From assembly GCA_032622095.1 (NCBI GenBank), contig CP136064.1, positions 273,877,614 to 273,941,613 of the forward strand: a stretch of 64,000 nt of DNA, read 5' to 3'. Of this stretch, positions 59,901-62,231 are shown in pieces (position 1 is the stretch's first letter; the number at the start of each line of letters is the position of its first letter). The notes below the pieces were generated by a model. That model saw only the letters and a program-made list of their open reading frames with translations, ran no database searches and was not told the DNA's origin. The position numbers and the translations under genes are program-made. Source of the stretch: Siphonodentalium dalli (taxonomy: Eukaryota > Mollusca > Scaphopoda > Gadilida > Siphonodentaliidae).

Positions 59901-60601
59901 TTCGGGGGTAAAAAATATTTGATTCGAGTCAAGCAACCGGCATATCAAAGCTGATAGTTATTGGATATTGATTTTTGAAATCTATTATTTTTCTCCATCA
60001 TTTTTCACCATCATTAGTGGCCCAGTAAACTGTCAACGAGCCGACGGTCTGGACCAATTTGCGGATGAAGAATATAACTCAAATCAAGAGGCTTTCTGTT
60101 GATAATAAGTCCAAATTTCATCGAACAACATGTTGATAAATAACACATTTCTGGCAATTTTATACTATAGTTGACAGTGGTTAGCATTATTTTTGGGCAA
60201 TAAATCGATTCTGATAACTGAAGCGGCATTTAAAAAAAATGTTGTTGTTGGAATCTGATTATATGGGGACCATAGAATCAGATTGAGTACATTTAAATAT
60301 GTTCTTATTGTAATTTTTTCTTTCAGCACGATTTTCAGAAGCCACGTTTTCTAATCACTATCTCATGTGTAATGGACCCCGAACAGAATACAGAAACACT
60401 GTGATACCAAACACGCCGAGCACCTCCTCTATGGTTGACCTGACTGCCGACTACCGCTACCATAACGACGGTTCAGTGATGGACCTGACACACTCACCAG
60501 AAGCAGATAACGGAGTCGATTGTCCTATCTGTAATTTAAGATTTCCTATTGATATCATTGAGTTACATGCTGATGCCTGTCTATCTGCCAACACATTCTA
60601 G
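8243..60601 (+). CDS. Ten-exon gene, 5'-incomplete: XRCC1-NTD-like / duplicated helical module / UBZ4-SIM-SIM-UBZ4 protein
   Basis: Joined exons give 955 full codons plus a split first codon, ending at TAG 60599-60601. Exon-end phases (2,0,1,1,1,0,1,2,1) each match the next exon start, and all introns begin GT and end AG. Seen, by residue of the partial protein: 1-66 end of an XRCC1 N-terminal-type domain; 138-196 helical module copy 1; 217-673 Ser/Thr/Ala/Asn-rich, probably disordered; 708-725 bipartite NLS; 735-795 module copy 2; 860-879 UBZ4-like finger; 901-904 and 915-919 SIM-like motifs; 930-949 second UBZ4 finger. Known: XRCC1 NTD binds DNA polymerase beta and nicked DNA; UBZ4 fingers bind ubiquitin in RAD18, SLX4, FAN1 and others; SIMs bind SUMO. 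Inferred: a nuclear genome-maintenance protein. An XNDC1-like origin is possible. No BRCT domain was found, so it is not canonical XRCC1. Extra or alternative exons cannot be excluded. Confidence 0.85.
8471..8578. mobile_element. Right half of a TA-target palindromic MITE
   Basis: Matches the right arms of the complete elements at 27895-28107 and 32292-32497, ending GCATTACTG before TA. The left arm is absent. It starts about 30 bp after the exon 1 donor. Confidence 0.75.
8620..9060 (+). repeat. Dispersed element with ~120-180-bp internal units
   Basis: Three related units begin with cttgtaactcggg-like sequence near 8680, 8855 and 9010 and contain gtgatagtacagcttgggg. A similar organisation with other units occupies 9580-9990 (tttgatctgaaccaaagtt at about 9580, 9750 and 9925). 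Non-coding; class unknown. Confidence 0.5.
9246..9575. mobile_element. Diverged double-hairpin hAT-type MITE
   Basis: CAAGTCTCAGTATAGTGTG start and the characteristic GCTAGCATCACGAAATTCA hairpin arm are present; the right half has lost its hairpin. No target duplication found. Confidence 0.6.
10463..12130 (+). repeat. 49-bp minisatellite with a 597-bp higher-order duplication
   Basis: The unit contains GATCAGCTGTGATGACCTGG then TCATGCAGAGTTACATGTAA. A block of about four units plus about 400 bp of unique sequence (10667-11065) is repeated directly at +597 bp (11264-11662) almost without change. A longer array of about nine units follows (11660-12125). The unique part holds a perfect-armed hairpin, CGAGCCTCTA/TAGAGGCTCG (about 10793 and 11390). 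The array lies in intron 1, just before exon 2. Confidence 0.9.
12229..12360. mobile_element. Partial double-hairpin hAT-type MITE
   Basis: Only the right half is present (GCAGAATGAGGTCCCCAGAG ... CTTCCTGCAAA), 33 bp upstream of the exon 2 acceptor. Confidence 0.65.
12394..12607 (+). CDS. Exon 2: Ser/Lys-rich linker
   Basis: The acceptor is gaatttctag (ends 12393) and the donor GTACTT starts at 12608. A TGA in frame at 12383-12385 shows that the open frame starts at the splice site. The first base completes Asn66; residues 67-137 follow and the exon ends in phase 0. Composition is Ser, Ala, Lys and Glu rich (GKTASALTSKLLKISETSEE ... SERKVYSKTQLEKEAPQ) with no domain that I recognise. An internal Met (12500) could be an alternative start, but the codons before it look coding and join exon 1 in phase. 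The donor is weaker than the others in the gene. Confidence 0.8.
13410..14574 (+). mobile_element. hAT-type element, 1165 bp, with decayed BED-finger trace
   Basis: Termini TAGGGTCCTGCGAAT and inverse; 8-bp target duplication ATACAGGG at 13402-13409 and 14575-14582. Sub-terminal TTCGAT-rich repeats lie at both ends. Inside (about 13954-14110) a plus frame reads SSVIRVYFKHDK ... VCRIQH ... GTTTHLWNQFQKHP, resembling a BED zinc finger (S-x-V-W-x-Y-F ... C-x2-C ... T-x-L-x-x-H-x4-H) with a lost ligand. A relative is at 25010-25100. Confidence 0.8.
14575..15870. other. Intron 2 sequence without supported coding features
   Basis: AT-rich, with a C-rich run at 15063-15090. Two copies of the TTGGAAGTTCTGACTAAA sequence, inverted to each other, are near 15148 and 15226. 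Nothing coding seen. Confidence 0.4.
15730..16560 (+). repeat. Two dispersed elements, one inside the other
   Basis: Units of the type atatctcaaccac.ggttgtca ... aatttggtatggatgtt recur at about 15760, 16312 and 16465. Between the first and second sits a separate element, about 15873-16275, starting TTATACCCCCACTTTCGAAG, with (GTCC)n sequence and ending GCACACCTCTTGTTC. That second element recurs at 47393-47995. Confidence 0.6.
16604..16765 (+). repeat. ~44-bp tandem repeat upstream of exon 3
   Basis: About three and a half units of TACATGTGGGTATGCACTGA with a variable ACTACTGGC... centre, ending about 55 bp before the exon 3 acceptor. Confidence 0.7.
16822..16897 (+). CDS. Exon 3: first half of helical module, copy 1 (76 bp)
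   Basis: The acceptor is ctttgttccag (ends 16821) and the donor GTAAGA starts at 16898. Residues 138-162 are FSDQVKNFLKSLNLHEMDLD followed by SIKLV; the last base starts the codon for Asp163. Same length (76 bp), same phases (0 in, 1 out) and the same final residues IKLV-D as exon 7. The pattern predicts two amphipathic helices separated by a short loop. I do not recognise the domain. A 45-bp minisatellite begins about 35 bp after the donor and a roughly 44-bp repeat lies upstream. Confidence 0.85.
16934..17322 (+). repeat. 45-bp minisatellite carrying a splice-donor consensus
   Basis: About 8.6 units (44-45 bp) of ACCATTATAGGTAAGTGGGT followed by GTCTGACCAGGTGTTTTATA. Every unit has GTAAGT after an AG, a near-perfect 5' splice site, starting about 35 bp after the real exon 3 donor. 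Two variants (CATGTG versus CAGGTG) are interspersed. Its open frame of 15-residue units is a consequence of the period being a multiple of three. Confidence 0.93.
17405..17590. mobile_element. Half copy of a TTAA-flanked MITE
   Basis: Matches one end of the elements at 55733-56072 and 58428-58790, including GAGTGTTTCACATCACTTTAA at its right end. Left part missing. Confidence 0.55.
17812..18053. mobile_element. piggyBac-type MITE (TTAA), 242 bp
   Basis: TTAA at 17808-17811 and 18054-18057; termini CCCTTTGATTGCCAGG / CCTGGCACTCAAAGGG. Same length as 3139-3380 and very similar throughout. Confidence 0.9.
18077..18522. mobile_element. Double-hairpin hAT-type MITE, full copy
   Basis: CAAGCCTGCAAATAGCGTG and inverse; perfect 8-bp duplication AAGACAAC at 18069-18076 and 18523-18530. 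Two hairpins with about 200 bp between, as in 2416-2854. Confidence 0.92.
18750..19124. mobile_element. Diverged double-hairpin hAT-type MITE
   Basis: Two hairpins of the family are recognisable (CATTTGCAGAATGTGGTCCC at the left, ATTATGCAAATGACAGGCAC at the right), with diverged termini. Confidence 0.65.
19195..19576. mobile_element. piggyBac-type MITE, long form, decayed ends
   Basis: CCCTTTACCCAACAGAAGGG left and GTTGGGTAAAGG right; the TTAA sites have become TTAT and TTTT. Two large hairpins, each of TGCATTCTCTTATATATGCG arms. Inverse orientation of 58793-59185. Confidence 0.8.
19584..20033 (+). repeat. ~19-bp minisatellite upstream of exon 4
   Basis: Units of TATTATGAAGGTTGTATTA with variants (ggctgtatatatgat, gaaagctgtatca) in a partly regular higher order, about 23 units. 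It ends about 30 bp before the exon 4 acceptor, so it may include the branch-point region. Confidence 0.88.
20065..20223 (+). CDS. Exon 4: second half of helical module, copy 1
   Basis: The acceptor is ttcttatttcag (ends 20064) and the donor GTATGT starts at 20224. It completes Asp163, then gives residues 164-215 beginning LRHQLEKTLQRKLSKDEKK, a further predicted helix to about residue 196, and a Ser/Pro/Asn-rich tail to NFP; it ends in phase 1 (Gly216). Aligned with exon 8 it shares D-x-R, E-K, KLS, E-K and E-x-L-x-E at matching spacings with no gap over about 40 residues, so the two are duplicates. A 19-bp minisatellite ends about 30 bp upstream of the acceptor. Confidence 0.88.
20224..22340. 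other. Intron 4, first part
   Basis: A fragment of the double-hairpin hAT-type MITE is at 20599-20725. The rest is AT-rich with no exon, RNA gene or repeat that I can define. Imperfect repeats with GGTATACAGGGAGTTATTGT and related units begin near 22130. Confidence 0.5.
22341..23550. mobile_element. Mutator-like non-autonomous element, 1210 bp, 9-bp TSD
   Basis: 46-bp terminal inverted repeats beginning TAGTCCAAGTCTTCT, 44 of 46 matching; target duplication CCGATGTGC at 22332-22340 and 23551-23559. A 9-bp duplication with long TIRs fits MULE elements. No transposase reading frame. The repeated sequence it entered continues on both sides (22130-22331 and 23560-23670). Confidence 0.85.
23674..24396 (+). 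mobile_element. Truncated copy of a TA-target element
   Basis: Starts CCGTACTGACCCGCG after TA (23672-23673) and follows the complete element 62303-63566 closely to the GACAAGTTCCCCCTT shared at about 24382-24396, then stops. The right ~560 bp and right terminus are missing. Confidence 0.8.
24431..24632. mobile_element. Small MITE with GTACTCT termini, about 200 bp
   Basis: GTACTCTTGGGTGCCAAATA at the left and its inverse ending GAGAGTAC at the right. The right half contains three tandem CACGTTTATT units. AT on both sides may be the target duplication. Confidence 0.65.
24633..25350. other. Intron 4, last part
   Basis: A hAT end fragment (CGATTCGATTCGAGATTCGA ... GATTCGCAGGGCCCTA) is at about 25010-25095. 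The rest holds no recognised feature. The exon 5 acceptor follows a short polypyrimidine tract. Confidence 0.45.
25351..26724 (+). CDS. Exon 5: long Ser/Thr-rich exon, 457 full codons
   Basis: The acceptor is tctattttcag (ends 25350) and the donor GTAAGA starts at 26725. It encodes residues 217-673 without a stop. Composition is strongly Ser, Thr, Ala, Val and Asn rich, with almost no Trp, Tyr or Cys, so it is probably disordered. Visible features: a Lys-rich stretch (KQKKVKSKK, residues about 264-272); an acidic patch DDDFD at 299-303; two paralogous stretches with SMCVKS and SMCIKS; and four imperfect 8-residue units of the form G-A-N-S-S-V-x-x near 512-537. The opposite strand is open for 221 codons (25811-26476), but that is a by-product of biased codon composition. 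No catalytic motif was seen. Confidence 0.9.
26765..27232. repeat. Inverted-repeat pair just after exon 5
   Basis: 26 bp at 26767-26792 (CCACTATTATAGTGGTATAT...) recur exactly, inverted, at about 27205-27230, with a further short CCACTATA repeat after it. Probably the ends of a small MITE of about 470 bp. It begins 40 bp after the exon 5 donor. Confidence 0.6.
27233..27892. other. Intron 5 sequence without supported features
   Basis: No exon or RNA gene recognised. Short open frames have no coding character. Confidence 0.4.
27895..28107. mobile_element. TA-target palindromic MITE, 213 bp
   Basis: Almost perfect palindrome: TAGTAATGCCCTAATTAAT at the left and its inverse GGGCATTACTG at the right, flanked by TA. 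The centre pairs GGAAAGCTCTC with GAGAGCTTTCC. Related to 32292-32497 and 8471-8578. Tc1/mariner-like by its target. Confidence 0.85.
28108..29076. other. Intron 5 sequence with a weak ~33-bp tandem repeat
   Basis: At about 28535-28680, units of the form CGTTGATGGTTATCTCAACA (and variants with cattgacggttacctcgatca) recur imperfectly four to five times, and later CACGTT/CGCGGT sequences look related. No coding sequence. Confidence 0.45.
29077..29329. mobile_element. Double-hairpin hAT-type MITE, short form
   Basis: CAAGCCTTGAAATAGTGTGT and inverse, with target duplication ATGACATC/ATGACATT (one mismatch) at 29069-29076 and 29330-29337. The two hairpins are almost adjacent, lacking the 200-bp spacer of the long form. 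Confidence 0.88.
29338..31016. other. Intron 5 sequence with a dispersed element
   Basis: At about 30270-30560, two units of TTTAAAACTTGGCACA.AT.TCAACCAGCATG-like sequence form part of a dispersed element also seen at 63815-64000. The rest is AT-rich with nothing recognised. Confidence 0.45.
31021..31130. mobile_element. Left half of a TTAA-type MITE
   Basis: TTAA (31017-31020) then CCCTTTCAGTGCCAAGTCCG, matching the element at 62232-63704 up to GGAAAGAGCTCTAA. The right half is missing. This copy shows the uninterrupted sequence into which the 62303-63566 element inserted. Confidence 0.8.
31165..31346 (+). CDS. Exon 6: EGAA repeats and bipartite nuclear localisation signal
   Basis: The acceptor is ttatcattcag (ends 31164) and the donor GTAGGT starts at 31347. 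It completes Glu674, then residues 675-734, ending in phase 0. The first half has three EGAA units (674-677, 690-693, 699-702) spaced by AI-DSRF and L-DSRH, a small internal duplication. The second half has KR at 708-709 and KRRK at 722-725 with exactly 12 residues between, fitting a bipartite importin-alpha signal. A truncated TTAA-type MITE (31021 to about 31125) ends some 40 bp upstream of the acceptor. Confidence 0.85.
31550..31724. mobile_element. Shortened double-hairpin hAT-type MITE
   Basis: CAAGCCTTGAAATAGTG start and the typical hairpin sequence ending CAAATGACACAT; the interior is partly deleted. Confidence 0.65.
31753..32203. mobile_element. Double-hairpin hAT-type MITE, long form
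   Basis: Termini CAAGTCTGAGTTTAGTGTG and CACACTAAACTCAGACTTG; two hairpins and the typical spacer. The 8-bp flanks no longer match. Confidence 0.85.
32292..32497. mobile_element. TA-target palindromic MITE, 206 bp
   Basis: CAGTAATGCCCTAATTAAT and inverse, with TA at 32290-32291 and 32498-32499. The same family as 27895-28107. Confidence 0.88.
32926..32970 (+). repeat. Poly-C tract, about 45 nt
   Basis: An uninterrupted C run follows AAACTT and precedes ACTGAGT. The length is likely to be unreliable in the assembly. Confidence 0.9.
33139..34126 (+). repeat. 27-bp minisatellite abutting exon 7
   Basis: About 36 units of TCTGCCCTCATTCATAAATA then CATTTTA. Variants add three bases (AATATC), change tcat to ttat or gttc, or give TGATCTGCTC. 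The period is nine codons, so one frame stays open for 141 codons (33611-34036), but it is not a gene. The last unit ends about 10 bp before the polypyrimidine tract of exon 7. Confidence 0.95.
34139..34214 (+). CDS. Exon 7: first half of helical module, copy 2 (76 bp)
   Basis: The acceptor is gtttttttccag (ends 34138) and the donor GTATGT starts at 34215. Residues 735-759 are LADDVTAYIRSLKITPENLQ followed by YIKLV; the last base starts Asp760. It equals exon 3 in length and phase and shares D-x-V, an aromatic/aliphatic pair, basic-S-L, L-x-x-IKLV-D. The 76-bp exon is squeezed between a 27-bp minisatellite that runs up to the polypyrimidine tract and a 31-bp minisatellite starting about 275 bp downstream. 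Confidence 0.88.
34489..35364 (+). repeat. 31-bp minisatellite downstream of exon 7
   Basis: About 28 units of ACAGACCAATTTAGTGGCTA then TATTAATTAAT. Variants (actaattta, gtgacta, ttgcta) occur in blocks, and a run of about nine units is repeated in the same order, which implies block duplication. Confidence 0.94.
35493..35765. mobile_element. TA-target MITE with nested palindromes, 273 bp
   Basis: TTTTGCCGACTGATTC at the left and GAATCAGTCGGCAAAA at the right, each next to TA. The inside is a multiple palindrome in which GCAAACTATTCAAGAGTTTG and its complement alternate four times around AGGGTTTATTATAATAAACC. Confidence 0.85.
36189..36277 (+). mobile_element. Left part of a piggyBac-type MITE split by the LTR element
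   Basis: TTAA (36185-36188) then CCCTTTACCCAACAAACCGG, identical in layout to 58793 onwards. It breaks at CATACAAA (36270-36277), where the LTR element begins. The remainder is at 46989-47296. The two parts together are 393 bp, the size of the intact copy at 58793-59185. Confidence 0.92.
36278..38230 (-). repeat. 3' LTR of the LARD-like element (left copy on the + strand)
   Basis: 1953 bp. It contains a 62-bp direct repeat (36396-36457 and 37467-37528, starting CCTAAAGTCATGAAAACAG) with about 1 kb between. I saw no difference from the right copy in the stretches compared, so the insertion is recent. The open frames of 80 and 66 codons in it recur in the other LTR and are not genes. Confidence 0.9.
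38231..45035 (-). other. Interior of the LARD-like element, non-coding
   Basis: No coding sequence. Visible structure: a GGT/GTG-rich microsatellite at 39330-39380; degenerate ~28-bp repeats with GATTCGTTCCCGGAAGTGA at about 41095-41210; six units with AATAAAGAGCGTCT at 44258-44450; and a CT microsatellite at 44820-44840. The sequence 42700-42850 resembles the MITE at 55733-56072, pointing to captured host or repeat sequence. Confidence 0.75.
45036..46988 (-). repeat. 5' LTR of the LARD-like element (right copy on the + strand)
   Basis: 1953 bp, same length as the left copy with no indel between the ends. It is followed on the minus strand by the primer-binding-site-like sequence one base inside the element. 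Confidence 0.9.
46989..47296 (+). mobile_element. Right part of the piggyBac-type MITE split by the LTR element
   Basis: CAAATATGGATATCATTGG through two large hairpins (TGCATTCTCTTATATATGCG arms) to TTGGGTAAAGGG and TTAA (47297-47300). Confidence 0.92.
47393..47995 (+). mobile_element. Dispersed element starting TTATACCCCCACTTTCG
   Basis: Starts with the hairpin-forming TACCCCCACTTTCGAAG ... AATGGGGGGTATA, has (GTCC)n-like sequence, three units of TTAATAACTTTAACAAATAT, and ends GTGCACACCTCTTGTTC. Longer than the copy at 15873-16275. Common in molluscan DNA from memory; class unknown. Confidence 0.65.
48011..48233. mobile_element. piggyBac-type MITE (TTAA), 223 bp
   Basis: TTAA at 48007-48010 and 48234-48237; termini CCCTTTCATGACTGGAGTG / CACAACTCCCGTCGTGAAAGGG with internal TATAAGAGAAT hairpin sequence. 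A third sub-family beside 3139-3380 and 58793-59185. Confidence 0.85.
48712..48952 (+). CDS. Exon 8: second half of helical module, copy 2, plus basic tail
   Basis: The acceptor is tttgctttcag (ends 48711) and the donor GTATAT starts at 48953. It completes Asp760, then residues 761-839 starting IRRCFEKMKGLKLSGSEKR, a helix to about 795, and a strongly basic tail rich in Lys, Arg, Ser and Thr; it ends in phase 2 (Arg840). The first 40 residues align without gaps to exon 4. The intron before it is the longest in the gene (14.5 kb) and carries the 10.7-kb LTR element. The donor is a weak consensus; a competing GT at 48929-48930 would break the frame to exon 9. Confidence 0.85.
48995..49436. mobile_element. 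Double-hairpin hAT-type MITE, long form
   Basis: CAAGCCTTGAAATAGTGTG and CACACTATATCCAGACTTG; flanks ATTCTCAG/ATTTGCAG match at 6 of 8. It begins 43 bp after the exon 8 donor. Confidence 0.82.
49440..49855. mobile_element. Truncated double-hairpin hAT-type MITE
   Basis: Left hairpin and spacer (CTCATCTGCTATGGGATACA ... GGGGATATAGAAAAACTATG) and the start of the second hairpin are present; it stops near GGATATAGTAACTA. It directly follows the copy at 48995-49436. Confidence 0.75.
49856..50775. other. Intron 8 sequence without supported features
   Basis: No exon recognised. The text at 50510-50700 (repeated CATCACCAAACTTCA and ACCTCTAGATGAGAGCCATC forms) looks like part of an unidentified dispersed element. 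Confidence 0.4.
50779..51125. mobile_element. Decayed piggyBac-type MITE, long form
   Basis: CCCTTTCATGACGCGAGCTTC left, two TATATATGCGA hairpins separated by an A-rich 140-bp spacer with repeated GTAAGAAAAAATGA, and TGCATTGGCACAGGGTG right. TTAA sites not intact. Confidence 0.7.
51126..52035. other. Intron 8 sequence without supported features
   Basis: No exon seen. TTCTTTATTGTCTACCGC and GCTCTTTAT near 51980-52030 resemble the short motif found at the other end of the next repeat (about 53826-53870), so they may be flanks or termini of that composite element. Confidence 0.4.
52040..53762 (-). repeat. CpG-rich cassettes, minus-strand relative of 3750-5705
   Basis: The same units in inverse orientation: CAAATTTCAAGTCGATAGCT and CTGCGCATGCGCGAAGCTGG recur at about 52690-52850 and 53305-53600, with (CAGA)n ends. 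Open frames of 80-165 codons here are by-products. Units of GATTTGACCTTGAATTG at 52100-52520 are an additional part not present in the first locus. Confidence 0.7.
53763..55055. other. Intron 8 sequence, nothing recognised
   Basis: AT-rich; no exon on either strand. A remnant of a piggyBac-type MITE end (TTGCACCAGTGAAGCTCC TGTCATGAATGGGTT) is at about 54890-54927. Confidence 0.4.
55058..55722 (+). repeat. Second copy of the ~160-bp-unit element
   Basis: Matches 5765-6585 in order, with one unit fewer; ends AAAAGCATCTTAGATGCGTACC. Non-coding. Confidence 0.72.
55733..56072 (+). mobile_element. TTAA-flanked MITE, about 340 bp
   Basis: AGACATATTATAGACTTGTTC at the left next to TTAA, and GAGTGTTTCACATCATTTTAA at the right. 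The inverse copy is at 58428-58790. It ends about 110 bp before exon 9. Confidence 0.72.
56184..56257 (+). CDS. Exon 9: first zinc-ligand pair of UBZ4 finger 1
   Basis: The acceptor is tttctttaacag (ends 56183) and the donor GTGAGT starts at 56258. It completes Arg840 and encodes residues 841-864, KTPVPDACCSSVEIINDIF then CIKCK. C860 and C863 are the first zinc ligands; the matching His and Cys are in exon 10. The exon is too short to be found by open-frame length alone. It is supported by phase (1 in, 1 out after the split codon) and by completion of a C-x2-C-x11-H-x3-C finger across the intron. Confidence 0.8.
56580..56960 (+). repeat. Dispersed element starting AGCTCACCTGAGACGAAGTC
   Basis: CTCCGGTGGAGC hairpin, (GTCC/ATCC)n tract, then two units of TGGGTTCATATTTGGT-like sequence. 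Common in molluscan DNA from memory; class unknown. Confidence 0.55.
56961..58427. other. Intron 9 sequence with homopolymer tracts
   Basis: A and T tracts at 56939-57050; G runs at 57954-57963 and 58218-58236. No exon, RNA gene or element termini recognised. Confidence 0.45.
58428..58790 (-). mobile_element. TTAA-flanked MITE, inverse copy
   Basis: Inverse of 55733-56072, from TTTAAAGTGATGTGAAACAC to CATAATATGTCTTTAA. A piggyBac-type MITE sits in its terminal TTAA. Confidence 0.72.
58793..59185. mobile_element. piggyBac-type MITE, long form, intact, 393 bp
   Basis: TTAA at 58789-58792 and 59186-59189; termini CCCTTTACCCAACAAACC / TTCTGTTGGGTAAAGGG. Two large hairpins (about 58940-59012 and 59091-59160) with an A/T-rich spacer. 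This is the intact reference for the copy split by the LTR element. A 23-bp sequence, ACAAATACATAATATGTCTT plus TAA, is present on both sides of it. Confidence 0.92.
59468..59837. mobile_element. Double-hairpin hAT-type MITE
   Basis: CAAGCCTGGATATAGTTTG and ACTATTTCCAGGCTTG, two hairpins with about 150 bp spacer. 8-bp flanks not matching. Confidence 0.82.
59838..60326. other. End of intron 9, nothing recognised
   Basis: AT-rich intron ending in the strong exon 10 acceptor tract. No other feature seen. Confidence 0.5.
60327..60601 (+). CDS. Exon 10: rest of UBZ4 finger 1, two SIMs, UBZ4 finger 2, stop
   Basis: The acceptor is ttttttctttcag (ends 60326) and the TAG stop is at 60599-60601. It completes Ala865, then residues 866-955. 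H875 and C879 finish finger 1 (C860-x2-C863-x11-H875-x3-C879). Two SUMO-interaction-like motifs follow: MVDLT (900-904) and VMDLT (915-919). Finger 2 is C930-x2-C933-x11-H945-x3-C949, with Asp947 in the HxDxC position that contacts ubiquitin in RAD18-type UBZ4 domains; finger 1 has Leu877 there. The last 18 codons (60548-60601) are also the first unit of a downstream 54-bp minisatellite. Confidence 0.92.
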
Positions 60602-60863
60602 ATTGATATCATTGAGTTACGTGCTGATGCCTGTCTATCTGTTAACACATTCTAGATTGATATCATTGAGTTACATGCTGATGCCTGTCTATCTGTTAAC
60701 ACATTCTAGATCCATTGAGATACATGCTGATGCCTGTCTATCTGTTAACACATTCTAGATTGATATCATTGAGTTACATGCTGATGCCTGTCTATCTGTT
60801 AACACATTCTAGATTCATTGAGATACATGCTGATGCCTGACTATCTCTTAACACATTCTAGAT
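60548..60863 (+). repeat. 54-bp minisatellite founded on the last codons of exon 10, block 1
   Basis: Unit 1 (60548-60601) is coding: I-D-I-I-E-L-H-A-D-A-C-L-S-A-N-T-F-stop. Units 2 and 3 are 54 bp each and keep the same reading phase, each ending in TAG. Later units lose about 5 bp (ATCCATTGAGATACATGC). The array is interrupted at 60864. Confidence 0.93.
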
Positions 60864-61761
60864 CAGGGTTGGTGATTTTTTTGATTTTTTTTAAATAAAT
60901 CAAAAAAATCGATTTATTTGATTTAAATCAGATTTATTTGATTTAAATCGATTTTTTTGATTTTTTTCTAATTGTTATGAAAATATGCAATCGTGCAATG
61001 TCTTTGATAAATGAAGGTTCTAACAGGTGTTGCTTAATATATCCAAGGCTGGATTAATAAAAATTCTATTATTATTTATTATTTTTTGTGTAACTACATG
61101 TATCAAGCACAAATATCATGGCAGTACAGATATAGCAACCATGTACTTTAATTGTGCATACACTAGGTCCATGTGAGTTCCAATGTTGTGATATCTGGAT
61201 AGGTAGACCTGTGCTTAAAGATTTACTACTAAATTTAGTAAATTTTAGTTGAGAACTGAATATATTTTCAATCACCTTTGCTCCTCGGTGACTTGAGGAC
61301 ATACATGTAATCACACCATATACATGTATCAAGTATGGACATTAGACAACTAGAGTAGTTTAGATGGCAGAGTATATGGTAGAATTACTCGGTTGGCATT
61401 TACATGTATGGCAATCAGAAAAGGAAAGGAAATTTAATAGTGTAATGAGGAGTGCTGAATCTGATTGTAGTTACAAATAGGCGGAACAGGCCGTTGCTGG
61501 AGCAACAATCACGGTACCATGCAGTATGCCTGTTTCTATAGGGTTGACAATTACTGCACATTTTCATATCTTTTATCCAATTTTGTATGTTGTTTAATCA
61601 TAATCATGTTATAGTTAACAAAAAACCTTGTTAGATATTGCATTATGCAATCATTTAAAAAAAATTGATTTAAATCAATGATTTTTTTGAAAAAAATCAT
61701 TGATTTAAATCTTGATTTAAATCAATGATTTAAATCACTTGATTTAAATCAGCCAACCCTG
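60864..61761. mobile_element. hAT-type MITE, 898 bp, with GATTTAAATC-rich ends
   Basis: CAGGGTTGG left and CCAACCCTG right; perfect 8-bp duplication TTCTAGAT at 60856-60863 and 61762-61769, cut out of a minisatellite unit. Sub-terminal tandem TTGATTTAAATC sequences at both ends. The interior has no coding sequence. The first AATAAA after the stop codon (60894-60899) lies in it. Confidence 0.93.
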
Positions 61762-62227
61762 TTCTAGATCCCTTGAGATACATGCTGATGCCTGTCTCCC
61801 CATTAACACATTCTAAATTCATTGAGTTACATGCTGATGCCTGTCTATCTGTTAACACATTATAGATCCATTGAGATACATGCTGATGCCTGTCTGTTAA
61901 CACATTCTAGATTTATATCATTGAGGTATATGCTGATGCCTGTCTGTTAACACATTCTAGATTGATATCATTGAGGTATATGCTGATTCCTGTCTATCTG
62001 TTAACACATTCTAGATCCATTGAGATACATGCTGATGCCTGTCTGTTAACACATTCTAGATTTATATCATTGAGGTATATGCTGATGCCTGTCTGTTAAC
62101 GCATTCTAGATTTATATCATTGAGGTATATGCTGATGCCTGTCTGTTAACACATTCTAGTTTTATATCATTGAGGTATTTGCTGATGCCTGCCTATCCAT
62201 TATCTATGTTCACACATTCTTGATTGA
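61762..62227 (+). repeat. 54-bp minisatellite, block 2
   Basis: About ten units of TGCTGATGCCTGTCTATCTG / TTAACACATTCTAGAT with variants TTTATATCATTGAGGTATA and shortened CTGTCTGTTAAC. It stops at the TTAA of the next insertion. Confidence 0.92.
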
Positions 62228-62231
62228 TTAA

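Noticed and set aside
8243-60601. Naming the gene XRCC1, RAP80 (UIMC1) or SLX4
   Set aside because: XRCC1 would need BRCT domains, RAP80 tandem UIM helices, SLX4 BTB and SAP/CCD domains. None was seen, so no symbol is given.
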